Origin: Leucobacter aridicollis
GTDB taxonomy: Bacteria; Actinomycetota; Actinomycetes; Actinomycetales; Microbacteriaceae
Direction: 5' to 3'
DNA length: 64,000 nt
Assembly (NCBI RefSeq): GCF_013409595.1
Contig: NZ_JACCBD010000001.1
Coordinates: forward strand, 1,302,001-1,366,000
Position numbers and translations under genes: made by a program. Numbering within the stretch: position 1 is the first letter of the stretch; each line of letters begins with the position of its first letter. The notes below the pieces were generated by a model, which was given only the letters and a program-made list of their open reading frames with translations, had not been told where the DNA came from and ran no database searches. Positions 53,288 to 62,240 of this stretch are shown piece after piece.

Positions 53288-54286
53288 ATGAAGGTCGCTG
53301 TTCTGTTTGGAGGAACCGGCGAGGAGCGTGACGTTTCTATCGCGAGCGCTGCCGCCGTCATTCCAGCGCTGAGACGATCCGGGCACCAAGTGCTCCCTGT
53401 CGACACCGTATTTGGGGCAATCGCGCCGGGCGACGAACCGCGAATCTTGATCAGGGAGGTGGGTGAGAATCCACCGGCAGATGTCGGCCTAGGTCTGGTG
53501 AGCAGAGGAACGATACCGGTGCGCATCCCCTCCGAAGTTCGGGACTGCGATGTCGTGTTCCTCGCTTTGCATGGCGGATCAGGCGAGGACGGGCGGATCC
53601 AGGCGCTGCTTGATCTTGCCGAGGTGCCGTACACCGGATCAGGGCCACTCGCCAGTGGGCTTGCCATGGACAAAATTGTGAGCAAGACGTTGCTGAGATC
53701 CGCAGGCCTCCCTACGCCGGACTGGCTGACGGATGAAGCCGACGCGATGGCGGTGGAGGAATCTCTGGGATTTCCCGTCGTCGTCAAGCCCAGCGCTCAG
53801 GGGTCGACTGTCGGGCTCACTCTGGTTCGGGAAGCAGTCGATCTCGGCAACGCAATCTCTGAGGCAGCACGCTACGGTCACGTCATGATCGAGCAGCTCA
53901 TAGCCGGACGTGAGCTCACCGTCGGCGTTTTCGACGGCATGGCGCTCGCTGTGGGAGAGGTCATGGTGGACAGCGAGGAGGTATTTTCCTATGAGGCCAA
54001 GTATCAGCCGAATGCCGTGTCCGAGATCTTTCCCGCCGAATTGCCAACGGAGCTAGCGCAGTCGATTCGTACCGCGGCTGTACAAGCCCATGACGTGCAC
54101 AGGCTGAGCGGCTACAGCAGGACCGACTTCAGGCTCGACGATCATGGCAAGGCCTGGATCATCGAGACGAATAGCTTGCCGGGCCTTACCTCCACCAGCC
54201 TGTTTCCACAGTCCGCGGCCGCGGCTGGCCTGAGCTTCGATGAGGTGTGCGACCGGATCTGTCGGCTCGCGGTTACACGGCGATGA
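53288..54286 (+). CDS. D-alanine-D-alanine ligase family protein (ATP-grasp)
   Basis: 332 aa. N-terminal motif VLFGGTGEERDVSIASA, catalytic HGGSGEDGRIQALL and YTGSGPLASGLAMDK, ATP-grasp region VVVKPSAQGSTVGL, and C-terminal metal and substrate motif IIETNSLPGLTSTSLFPQSA. All are typical of Ddl, which joins two D-Ala for cell-wall precursors. It is slightly shorter than many Ddl proteins. The gene stands alone beside toxin-antitoxin modules with lower GC, so it may be an extra copy or a D-Ala-D-X variant rather than the housekeeping ligase. Confidence 0.85.
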   Translation: MKVAVLFGGTGEERDVSIASAAAVIPALRRSGHQVLPVDTVFGAIAPGDEPRILIREVGENPPADVGLGLVSRGTIPVRIPSEVRDCDVVFLALHGGSGEDGRIQALLDLAEVPYTGSGPLASGLAMDKIVSKTLLRSAGLPTPDWLTDEADAMAVEESLGFPVVVKPSAQGSTVGLTLVREAVDLGNAISEAARYGHVMIEQLIAGRELTVGVFDGMALAVGEVMVDSEEVFSYEAKYQPNAVSEIFPAELPTELAQSIRTAAVQAHDVHRLSGYSRTDFRLDDHGKAWIIETNSLPGLTSTSLFPQSAAAAGLSFDEVCDRICRLAVTRR

Positions 54287-54955
54287 GCGCATGTTAGCGT
54301 GCTGTCCGTCCAGACAGCCGTTCGTGACGGGCAAGCTGCGTGCGTGGTGTGAGAGATCTTCAGGAACTGCCGAGCCTCGATGCTGCCGGAGCTGCGGGCG
54401 CAACAGATCGCTGACCGTCGACAACTTTGCGTAGTTCGGGCTGGAGTAAACGTATCGGTTGTGCGAGGGGTGGTCCCGAGGTGTCCGGCCTTAATCTGAT
54501 CATCGAGTTCGTCCCCAGGGCTGCCCGAGACCTCAGTCCGTTAGCAGGCGCACCGAGCGCTGCGACTGGGATCCCGGTCGATGGCGTCGACGCCCAGGTT
54601 TTGAGCGAGCGCGCCCACGAGACTGAAATCTGCTTAGCAATCCTTCTTGGTACGGTGGCCGTGTGACGCTGGCTCCGCCGAACGGTTCTTCGCTCTCGTC
54701 GCCAAGCTGTCCAGGCGAAGAAGCTATGTGGGTTGTAATCGAGGTGGTTCCGTCGGCGCGGTGGTCGTCAGATGTAGGGGGCGTTTGCTGGATACCGCGT
54801 CCCCTTTTGGGTCGAGGGCTTGGAGCGGGCCGTCGATGTCGCGCAGTTGTATTGCGGTAGAAGTGATCTATATTTTGTGCGGAGCTGGCAGGGGGAGTCC
54901 ACGGATCTTCGCGTAGAGTCCCAACGCTGGCGCAGTGCTGCGACGGCGGACTTGG
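54287..54955. other. About 670 bp with no supported gene
   Basis: Several short plus-strand frames (for example 54427-54666) lack ribosome sites, codon bias and recognisable motifs. No tRNA-like cloverleaf or strong hairpin is visible. The GC content is lower than in most of the window. It may be decayed DNA at the edge of the accessory zone. Confidence 0.5.
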
Positions 54956-55534
54956 CTACCGCGCGGGCTCAGTTGGGGCGCGGGTAATGCCCTGGCCGGT
55001 TTCTTCGGCAGCGACGCGCATGAGCTTTTCCAGTATCTCCATGAGGTGGCTTTGATCGTCCGGCGTGAGAGCTTGCAGCAGCTTTGACTCGCGTTGGTTG
55101 CGCTCGAGAAAGACCCGCTGATACGTTTCCAGGCCCGCCTCGGTCGCTGTGTGCACGACTGCTCGTCCATCGTGCGGGGAAGTTTCCCTGCTAATCATCC
55201 CGTCGGCGAGCAGCGTGCGCACAGCAGACGAGACTGCGGCTCTACTCATGCCGGTAAGCCCTGCAATGTCCGATTGGGTGAGCGGCCCGCAGAGGGCGAG
55301 CGTGAGCATGATGCGTTGCCCTGCGGTGGAGAGTTCTCCCGTGCGCGAGCCGTGCTCTGCGCGTGCGAATTCGCCAATCGTTCCCGTGGCTCGACGCATT
55401 CTCATCACGAGGCGTGATGCTTCGGCGTCGACGCCCGGGAAGTGTTCAGGGAGCTGTCCATAAGCGAAGTGGGTGAACCACCAATCCGGGAGAACCGCAT
55501 CTTCGCGCTCTGCTCCCGCGTCGTCAATCCACAT
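54956..55534 (-). CDS. MarR-family regulator
   Basis: 192 aa, with an N-terminal extension of about 45 residues (WWFTHFAYGQLPEHFPG) before the MarR core. Winged helix about 75-140: GPLTQSDIAGLTGMSRAAVSSAVRTLLADGMI, wing SPHDGRAVVHTATEAG. Divergent from the amino-acid ABC operon with a perfect 16-bp palindrome between them, so it probably represses that operon and itself. Confidence 0.88.
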   Translation of the reverse strand: MWIDDAGAEREDAVLPDWWFTHFAYGQLPEHFPGVDAEASRLVMRMRRATGTIGEFARAEHGSRTGELSTAGQRIMLTLALCGPLTQSDIAGLTGMSRAAVSSAVRTLLADGMISRETSPHDGRAVVHTATEAGLETYQRVFLERNQRESKLLQALTPDDQSHLMEILEKLMRVAAEETGQGITRAPTEPAR

Positions 55535-55631
55535 CGCGTCACCTTTCTGGGGTTTCCCTGATCGTATAGGAAGCGACGCCCGTCGGGTTGTCGCGGGCGA
55601 GCTTCTCAGTCAAATATAACAAAACAAAGTC

Positions 55632-55660
55632 TTGACTAATTAGTCAAAGGATTGAATACT
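55632..55660 (+). promoter_or_regulatory. Promoter with embedded MarR operator TTGACTAATTAGTCAA
   Basis: A perfect 16-bp palindrome at 55632-55647 contains the -35 hexamer TTGACT (55632-55637). AATACT at 55655-55660 is a -10 element at the ideal 17-bp spacing. Binding of the divergent MarR protein would block polymerase. The transcript would start near 55667, about 30 nt upstream of the binding-protein ATG. Confidence 0.8.
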
Positions 55661-55696
55661 TTGAGGTGCCTGACTTGGGCTGCAAAGGAGGAACCC

Positions 55697-56629
55697 ATGA
55701 CTATTAAACGATCACTGAAGATCTCATCCCTCGCGGCGGTAGCCGCGCTCATGCTTGCCGGTTGCACCGCGGCAGACAGCGAGAAGCCGGCGGCGAGCGC
55801 CGAAGGGGAGACGAGCGCGTTTGCGCTTCCGACCGAGCTGCGAAAGCCCACGGGCGAGTTTGGCGTGCTCAAGGATCTCGTCCCCACGGACGAGGACGGT
55901 GTCTGGATTGCTGCAGGTTCCGGGCAGGTGGCGCCACTGCAATACGTCCCTGAGGGAAACAGCGAAATTATCGGCATTGTGGCAGACCTCACCGCCGAGT
56001 ACGCGCACCGTCTCGGCCTCGAACTCAAGATTGAACAGGTCTCGGGTGGTGGCGTGATGCCGGGAGTCGAATCAGGCCGCTATGACGCTGCCCTGGCGTC
56101 GGGCGACTTCATCGAGCGGCGAGGGACGGCGTCATTTGTCGACATCCTCAAGGGCGGCACAGCGCTCATCGGAAACGCCGCGGCGCCAACCGACATCACC
56201 GGCGTCGACGCGCTCTGCGGACACTCGCTCGCAGTCACTATTAGCTCAATCCAGCAGACGCGCGCAGAGGAGGAGAACAAGACCTGCATCGACGCAGGGA
56301 ATGAGCCGATCGATGTCCAGCCCTATGACACAGTGCAGGCGGCAGTGCTTGCGGTGCAGTCGCAGCAAGCTGAGGTCGCCTGGTCTGATATCTCGCCGAT
56401 CAACGTGATCCTCGCCGAAACTCCCGGAGTATTCGAACTCGTGGGTGAGCTCATGTGGTACGCCCCCTATGGGGTCGCAATCTCTGTTGATCGGCCTGAA
56501 ATGGTCGAAGCAGTGCGTGCCTCGCTGCAGAGCATGCATGACGACGGGACCTACCACGAGATCCTTGCGCGGTGGGGGAGCGAGTCGCTTGAACTCGATG
56601 AGATCGTCGTTAACGGTTCAGAGTTCTAA
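55697..56629 (+). CDS. Amino-acid-type ABC substrate-binding lipoprotein (SBP family 3)
   Basis: 310 aa. Signal peptide with lipobox MLAGC (Cys at about 22). The mature domain has the family-3 pattern: GIVADLTAEYAHRLGLELKIEQ, YDAALASGDFIERRGTASFVDIL, and ends DDGTYHEILARWG. ATG 55697 follows a perfect AAAGGAGG site. First gene of an operon with permease, ATPase and aldo/keto reductase. Ligand is probably a polar amino acid or analogue. Confidence 0.9.
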   Translation: MTIKRSLKISSLAAVAALMLAGCTAADSEKPAASAEGETSAFALPTELRKPTGEFGVLKDLVPTDEDGVWIAAGSGQVAPLQYVPEGNSEIIGIVADLTAEYAHRLGLELKIEQVSGGGVMPGVESGRYDAALASGDFIERRGTASFVDILKGGTALIGNAAAPTDITGVDALCGHSLAVTISSIQQTRAEEENKTCIDAGNEPIDVQPYDTVQAAVLAVQSQQAEVAWSDISPINVILAETPGVFELVGELMWYAPYGVAISVDRPEMVEAVRASLQSMHDDGTYHEILARWGSESLELDEIVVNGSEF

Positions 56630-57537
56630 TGTCTGCAGTCGAACAACCGGCCCCAACAGGGCCGATTGAGATCGATCTCACTACACCCGATATCGGTAGG
56701 CGACGCCTCTCGTGGTGGATCTGGGGCGGCGTCGGGGCCGTGGCGCTCGTTGGCATAGCCAGATTCATGATCGTGACGCCTGGCTGGCAATGGAACGTGG
56801 TGGCCGAGTATCTCTTCAAACCGGAGATCTTGCGCGGTGTGATGAACACCATCTGGCTGACTGTGCTCTCTGCGATCACAGGTCTCATCGCGGGTGGCTT
56901 GGTCGCGTTCCTGCGTATGTCTGAGAATCCCGCGTTTCGTGCAGCAGGAACCGCCTTCATCTGGTTGATGCGAGCGATCCCTGCACTCGTGGTGTTGCTC
57001 TTCATCTTCTTCATGGGGGCGCTGGTGCCGGAGTTTACCTTTGGAATCCCCTTCACCGACGTGACGTTTTTCTCTGTCAAGACGAATGATGTGATTAACA
57101 AGTTCTCGGCCGCTCTGATTGGCCTGACCCTTATCCAAGCAGCGTACGTCGGTGAGATCTACCGTGCGGGAATTCTCTCGGTTTCGAAAGGACAGTACGA
57201 GGCCGCTGGTGCGATAGGGATGACTCGCGCACAGGCGATGCGACGCATCATTATGCCACAGGCCATTCGGGTGATCATTCCTCCGCTGAGCAATGAGCTC
57301 ATCACGCTGTTCAAGAGCACTTCGCTGGTCTCGGTCATCGGGTTCACTGAACTCCTTACCTCGGTGCAGCTTGTCTACGGCCGCACCTACCAGACGATCC
57401 CAATGCTGCTCGTTGCCTGTCTGTGGTACCTGCTCCTCACCAGCATTGCCATGGTTGGACAAAGCGCGCTCGAGAAGCGCTACTCAAAGGGATTTGTGCG
57501 CCGCAGCAAACTGAAGACCCTGGAGGTTCCCGCATGA
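56629..57537 (+). CDS. Polar amino-acid ABC permease (HisM/GlnP type)
   Basis: 302 aa. A cytosolic N-terminus, one extra N-terminal transmembrane segment (about 30-50), then the permease core starting ILRGVMNTIWLTVLSAITG. The EAA loop EAAGAIGMTRAQAMRRIIMPQ contacts the ATPase. ATG overlaps the binding-protein stop by one base (TAATG). It probably forms a homodimer, as it is the only permease gene in the operon. Confidence 0.92.
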   Translation: MSAVEQPAPTGPIEIDLTTPDIGRRRLSWWIWGGVGAVALVGIARFMIVTPGWQWNVVAEYLFKPEILRGVMNTIWLTVLSAITGLIAGGLVAFLRMSENPAFRAAGTAFIWLMRAIPALVVLLFIFFMGALVPEFTFGIPFTDVTFFSVKTNDVINKFSAALIGLTLIQAAYVGEIYRAGILSVSKGQYEAAGAIGMTRAQAMRRIIMPQAIRVIIPPLSNELITLFKSTSLVSVIGFTELLTSVQLVYGRTYQTIPMLLVACLWYLLLTSIAMVGQSALEKRYSKGFVRRSKLKTLEVPA

Positions 57538-58334
57538 GCAACCCCGTTGTGACGGTCCGTGGACTGATCAAGAAGTACCACGACACTGCTGTGCTCCAGG
57601 GCGTGGATCTAACGCTGGACCGGGGCGAGGTGCTGAGCATCATTGGGCCGTCTGGCTCGGGTAAGTCAACGCTGTTGCGCTGCCTGAACCAATTGGAAGA
57701 GATCGATGGCGGCGAGATTTGCCATGGAGACGAACGGCTTGGAATCGAAACTGTCCGCGGGAAACTCATGAGAGTGCGTGAGAAAGACGTCGTCAGGCAG
57801 CGGCGTGCATTCGGGATGGTATTCCAGCACTTCAATCTCTTCCCCCACATGACCGCTCTGCAAAATGTAATGGAGGGACCAACCCAGGTTCGCCGCATGC
57901 CGCAGGCTGATGCTCGCGCCCTTGCCTTGGAAGAACTCAAACGAGTTGGCCTTGCTGGACATGCAAACCACTATCCGGCTGAACTCTCGGGCGGCCAACA
58001 GCAGCGAGTAGCGATTGCCCGGGCGCTCGCCATGCGCCCAGAGATCATGCTGTTCGATGAGCCAACGAGCGCGCTCGATCCAGAGTTGGTGGACGAGGTC
58101 CTTGACGTGATTCGCGGCCTCGCCGCCGAGGGAATGACGATGGTGATCGTCACGCATGAGATGAGTCTCGCGCAAGAGATTTCCGACAGCGTCGTAGTGA
58201 TGGATCGCGGTCAGGTCGTTGAGGCTGGCCCGCCCACGCAGATCTTTCGCGCCCCGCGGTCGGAACGGACGCGCCGGTTCGTCGCCAAGCTCATCGCAGC
58301 TCAACAGAAAACAGAAGAGAAGGAGAATCTATGA
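57534..58334 (+). CDS. Polar amino-acid ABC ATPase (GlnQ/HisP type)
   Basis: 266 aa. Walker [10 protein letters not shown] (about 38-46), Q-loop MVFQHFNLFPHMT, signature LSGGQQQR, Walker B IMLFDEPTSALDPE, switch His VTHEM. ATG 57534 overlaps the permease stop (ATGA); the frame is open further upstream but lies inside the permease gene. Energises the importer encoded by the two genes before it. Confidence 0.94.
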   Translation: MSNPVVTVRGLIKKYHDTAVLQGVDLTLDRGEVLSIIGPSGSGKSTLLRCLNQLEEIDGGEICHGDERLGIETVRGKLMRVREKDVVRQRRAFGMVFQHFNLFPHMTALQNVMEGPTQVRRMPQADARALALEELKRVGLAGHANHYPAELSGGQQQRVAIARALAMRPEIMLFDEPTSALDPELVDEVLDVIRGLAAEGMTMVIVTHEMSLAQEISDSVVVMDRGQVVEAGPPTQIFRAPRSERTRRFVAKLIAAQQKTEEKENL

Positions 58335-59293
58335 ACACCGCACGACTTGGAACCACTGACGTTGAGGTTTCGCGCCTGTCGCTCGGATCTTGGTATACGT
58401 ATTCAAGGCTCAGTTTCGAAGCCGGGGTTGAGCTGGTCCGAACGGCCCTCGACAACGGACTGACCTTCTTCGACGTGGCGTACTACAGGAATTCCCCTCA
58501 CACGGAGCTCATCTTCAGCCGACTGATTCGTGAGGCCGGGGCAAAACGGCACGACTACCAGATCGCTGAGAAGCTCTGGTACTTCTCCTACCCCGAGGAG
58601 TCGCTCAGTGACCAGGCGAATCGCATGCTGCGTCGGATCGATGAGGAGTTTGTCGACACGTTGATCATCGAACACCCCCGCCCAGGGATGAGCGTCGAGA
58701 AGCTCGTCGATGAGATCACGGAGATCGTTGCCGATGGCCGTGCCCGTAGCTGGGGTGCATTGAACTGGGTTCCCGAGGACTTGATGCGGGCTCATGAGCA
58801 CGCCACCGCAAACGGCGTGCAGGGCCCGGCTCTTGCCCAGCTGAAGTATTCCATTGTGCGGAGAAACGTCGTCGAGGAGCAGTATCGACAGGTTGTTGAG
58901 CAGACTGGGATGAGTATCCACGCTTCCGACACGATGGAGGGCGGCATCCTGGCAGGCGTCCTCAACCCGGAGCGCCATATCGGCATTGACGTTGGAGAGA
59001 TCCGCGAGCAGATCAAGGGCACCGTGCCTAAGGTCCTCGAGGCAGCACGGCGTCTTGACATCACGCCGGCCCAATTCTCGCTTGCGTGGTGTTTGACCAA
59101 TCCCCAGGTTGCGTCACTCCTCTTCGGTGCGACTCGCCCAGAGCGACTCATCGAGAACATTGAGGCTGTTCGAATCGCGTCAGAACACGGTGCCGAGATC
59201 CGCGCCGCGGCAGAGGGGCTCGGCATCGACGCGCACGCCCTTGACGCGCCGTACACCCATGACCGCCCCCTGATTGGCGACTACGTCGCGTAA
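58331..59293 (+). CDS. Aldo/keto reductase
   Basis: 320 aa TIM-barrel NADPH-dependent oxidoreductase, related to voltage-gated potassium-channel beta-subunit-like AKRs. Expected catalytic residues: Asp48 (FFDVAYY), Tyr (51 or 52), Lys81 (AEKLW) and His115 (IEHPRPG). The Tyr is spaced one residue closer to the Asp than usual, an oddity. ATGA overlap with the ATPase gene. It may act on the imported compound. A strong hairpin terminator follows at 59352. Confidence 0.88.
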   Translation: MNTARLGTTDVEVSRLSLGSWYTYSRLSFEAGVELVRTALDNGLTFFDVAYYRNSPHTELIFSRLIREAGAKRHDYQIAEKLWYFSYPEESLSDQANRMLRRIDEEFVDTLIIEHPRPGMSVEKLVDEITEIVADGRARSWGALNWVPEDLMRAHEHATANGVQGPALAQLKYSIVRRNVVEEQYRQVVEQTGMSIHASDTMEGGILAGVLNPERHIGIDVGEIREQIKGTVPKVLEAARRLDITPAQFSLAWCLTNPQVASLLFGATRPERLIENIEAVRIASEHGAEIRAAAEGLGIDAHALDAPYTHDRPLIGDYVA

Positions 59294-59351
59294 TCTCCGC
59301 CGAGGAAGACTACGCGTCGACCGAGCACTGGTATTTCCACCCGCTCGGTGA

Positions 59352-59385
59352 GAAGGCCAGGACCTATGTGGAGGTCCTGGCCTTC
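59352..59385 (+). terminator. Hairpin terminator of the amino-acid ABC operon
   Basis: GAAGGCCAGGACCT (59352-59365) pairs perfectly with AGGTCCTGGCCTTC (59372-59385) over a 6-nt loop, 14 bp of stem. It starts 59 bp after the aldo/keto reductase stop. No long U-tract follows. Confidence 0.85.
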
Positions 59386-59500
59386 ATCCTTTGGCCTGGC
59401 GTTTAGGCATCCTGGGAAGGAGAGCAGCCCTGTCCACCACACACAATCTCACCCGCGAAAGGGGGTATCGACCCCGCGAAGCCCCAGGGATCATGAGGTC

Positions 59501-61105
59501 ATGGGCAATGGAGCACAGATTTCTTACGCATCGGGTACGAGCATGACACCGCTGAAGGGGCAGACCATCGGCGAGATGCTCGACGAGATCACCGGCCGGT
59601 TTCCTGACAATGAGGCGCTGGTCGAGACGTTCACGGGGCGGCGGTGGACCTTCTCAGAGTTGAGAAGCGAAAGCGCCAGACTCGCCGCAGCGCTGACGAA
59701 GCGCGGCGTCGCGAAGGGCGACCGGGTCGGCATCTGGTCGCCGAACTGTGCCGAGTGGGTGTTCACGCAGTACGCGACCGCGATGATCGGCGCGATCCTG
59801 GTGAACGTCAACCCGGCCTACCGTACGCACGAGCTCAAGCACGCGGTGGACACGTCGGGCATCACCGTGATGGTGAGCGCCGTCGAGTACCGCTCGAGCG
59901 ACTATGCGGGCATGCTCGCCGAGATCGGGTTCACCGACGTGCTGTTCATCGGTACGAAGGAGTGGGATGCCGCGCTCGCCGACGCTGAGCAGGATCCGCC
60001 CGCCGCGGAGGCGGTCCCGCTCACGTTCGACGAGGCGATCAACATTCAGTACACGTCGGGCACGACCGGGTTCCCGAAGGGCGCGACGCTCACGCATCAC
60101 AACATCCTCAACAACGGCTTCTTCGTTGGTGAGGGCGTCGGCTACACGGACACCGACCGCGTCTGCCTGCCGGTGCCGCTGTACCACTGCTTCGGCATGG
60201 TCATGGGCATCCTCGGCGCGCACAGCCACGGCGCCTGCATCGTGCTGCCTGCGCCGACGTTCGACGCGGCCACGACGCTCGCCGCCGTCGAGCAGGAGCG
60301 CTGCACCTCGCTGTATGGGGTGCCCACGATGTTCATCGCAGAACTCGGGCTCGAGAACTTCTCGGAGTACAACCTCCAGAGCCTCCGCACGGGCATCATG
60401 GCGGGCTCGTCGTGCCCCGCCGAGGTGATGGAGCAGGTGATCGCCGAAATGCACATGAGCGAGGTCGCGATTTGCTACGGCATGACCGAGACCTCGCCCG
60501 TGTCGACGATGACCTCGGTCACCGACGACCTCGTCGCGCGGACCCAGACGATCGGCAAGGTGATGCCGCACCTCGAGGTGAAGATCATCGACGAAGACGG
60601 CCACGTCGCCCCGGTCGGGGTGCCGGGGGAGCTGTGCACGCGCGGCTACTCGGTGATGCTCGGCTACTGGGGGCAACCTGACGAGACCGCTGAGGCGATC
60701 GACGCCGGCAACTGGATGCACACGGGCGACATCGCGACCATGGACGAGAACGGGCGCCTGAACATCGTCGGACGGCTGAAAGACATGGTCATTCGTGGCG
60801 GCGAGAACATCTACCCGCGCGAGATCGAGGAGTTCCTCTACCGCCACCCCGACATCGCTGACGTCCAGGTGATCGGCGTGCCAGATCAACGGCTCGGCGA
60901 GGAGCTCATGGCCTGGGTCGTGCTCCGGCCTGGCGCGGGGATCCTCACCGCCGAGAGCCTCCGCGAATTCGCGTCGGGCAAGCTCACCCACTTCAAGATT
61001 CCGAAGTACGTGCACGTGGTCGACGCGTTCCCTATGACAGTTACCGGCAAGGTGCGCAAGGTCGAGATGCGCGAACTTGCCACAACAATGTTGGCCAGCG
61101 TTTGA
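59501..61105 (+). CDS. Fatty-acyl-CoA synthetase (AMP-binding)
   Basis: 534 aa ANL-superfamily ligase. P-loop IQYTSGTTGFPKGATLTH, adenine motif CYGMTETSPVS, GNWMHTGDIATMDENG, hinge VGRLKDMVIRGGENIYPREIEEF and C-terminal catalytic Lys in MTVTGKVRKVEM. Activates medium- or long-chain fatty acids for beta-oxidation. ATG 59501 (MGNGAQ) chosen as the first start with family-like sequence; its ribosome site is weak. Upstream of a GAF-LuxR regulator and an acyl-CoA dehydrogenase gene. Confidence 0.9.
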   Translation: MGNGAQISYASGTSMTPLKGQTIGEMLDEITGRFPDNEALVETFTGRRWTFSELRSESARLAAALTKRGVAKGDRVGIWSPNCAEWVFTQYATAMIGAILVNVNPAYRTHELKHAVDTSGITVMVSAVEYRSSDYAGMLAEIGFTDVLFIGTKEWDAALADAEQDPPAAEAVPLTFDEAINIQYTSGTTGFPKGATLTHHNILNNGFFVGEGVGYTDTDRVCLPVPLYHCFGMVMGILGAHSHGACIVLPAPTFDAATTLAAVEQERCTSLYGVPTMFIAELGLENFSEYNLQSLRTGIMAGSSCPAEVMEQVIAEMHMSEVAICYGMTETSPVSTMTSVTDDLVARTQTIGKVMPHLEVKIIDEDGHVAPVGVPGELCTRGYSVMLGYWGQPDETAEAIDAGNWMHTGDIATMDENGRLNIVGRLKDMVIRGGENIYPREIEEFLYRHPDIADVQVIGVPDQRLGEELMAWVVLRPGAGILTAESLREFASGKLTHFKIPKYVHVVDAFPMTVTGKVRKVEMRELATTMLASV

Positions 61106-61224
61106 GCGTGCGTACAGTGCGCCGGAGGTACGGTGGACATGACTGCGCGATAGCCCTAGGCTGGCTCGCACGGCGCCGAAGCCGTGCGGATCACCGAGGC
61201 TGGCGCGGGCGACAAGGAGGTCCG

Positions 61225-61305
61225 ATGTTCAAGCTTGACGGCGGGCGCGCGCGGCGCGCTGCGCAGCGGCGTGTGCACGGCAGCGACCTGGTGAGGGCAT
61301 CATGA
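61225..61305 (+). CDS. Tiny basic leader ORF coupled to the GAF-LuxR gene
   Basis: 26 codons beginning MFKLDGGRARRAAQRRVH and ending in VRAS, with a perfect AAGGAGG ribosome site 4 nt before the ATG. Its stop overlaps the regulator start (ATGA at 61302-61305). The regulator itself has no good ribosome site, so it probably depends on re-initiation after this peptide. Alternatively the peptide is the true N-terminus of the regulator, joined by frameshifting or a sequence error. Confidence 0.6.
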   Translation: MFKLDGGRARRAAQRRVHGSDLVRAS

Positions 61306-62132
61306 TGCGCTCGGCTGTCGCGGGCGCGCTTTCTGGCGCGCGCGAGGCCACCGGCCTCGACGTGCTGTTCGGCGGCTACGCCGCCCCCGATTCGGATCGG
61401 TTCACGATTACTCACACCGTTGGCGCGCTGACGCCCGCGCTGACCGGGCTCGTGATTCGCGCGGGGAAGGGGCTCGGCGGGCTTGCGCTGGCCCAGAAGG
61501 CCCCGACCGCCGCCCGCGATTACCTGCACGACTCCTCGATCTCTCGGCACTACGACCCCGCCGTTCAGGCGGAGTCGCTCCGATCAGTTGTCGCCTTCCC
61601 GATCGTCGTTGACGGCGACGCCCGCGGCATCGTCTACGGCGCCAGACGCGAGACGGGCTCGTTCGCGCCGCAGGAGGTGCGGAGCGTTCGCGCCGCAGCC
61701 GACGCCGTCGCGTTCCGTGTGGCCGTCGACGAGGCGGTCCAGAAGCAGGTTGAGTCCGCGGAGACCGCCGAGTACCTGCGCGCGGTGCGCTCGGCGCCCG
61801 CGGACCGCGAGTGGGAGCAGGTGCGGGTCGCCTTCGCCGAACTTCGGGAGCTGGCGCGCACCATCGAAGACGCCGACGCGCAGATCGGGATCCAGGCGAT
61901 CCTCGACAAGCTCACCCCTGACGCCGCGCCCGAGGGTCCCGCGCTGTCGGTGCGGGAGATCGACGTGCTCGCGCTCGTTGCGCTGGGGCTCTCCAACCGC
62001 GAGATTGGGGACCGGCTGCACCTCGAGCTCGAGACCGTGAAGAGTTACCTCCGCAGCGCGATGCGGAAGCTCGGCGCACACAACCGTGTCGAATCGGTCG
62101 CGCTCGCTCGCGGCCTCGGCCATCTGCCCTAG
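61302..62132 (+). CDS. GAF-domain LuxR-type regulator
   Basis: 276 aa. N-terminal GAF-like sensor domain (about 15-150) with GLVIRAGKGLGGLALAQKAP and SVVAFPIVVDGDARGIVYGA. The C-terminal LuxR helix-turn-helix (about 210-270) has LSVREIDVLALVALGLSNREIGDRLHLELETVKSYLRSAMRKLGAHNR. It sits between an acyl-CoA synthetase and an acyl-CoA dehydrogenase gene and likely controls fatty-acid catabolism. Confidence 0.88.
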   Translation: MMRSAVAGALSGAREATGLDVLFGGYAAPDSDRFTITHTVGALTPALTGLVIRAGKGLGGLALAQKAPTAARDYLHDSSISRHYDPAVQAESLRSVVAFPIVVDGDARGIVYGARRETGSFAPQEVRSVRAAADAVAFRVAVDEAVQKQVESAETAEYLRAVRSAPADREWEQVRVAFAELRELARTIEDADAQIGIQAILDKLTPDAAPEGPALSVREIDVLALVALGLSNREIGDRLHLELETVKSYLRSAMRKLGAHNRVESVALARGLGHLP

Positions 62133-62240
62133 CAGGCATCATCACCCGGGTGTCGCCCACAGGCGGCGCTCACTATCCAGGGGTCCGGCACCGCACCGGC
62201 GTGCCGCCTCGCCCCACCCGACACACGAAGGAACAGTTTG

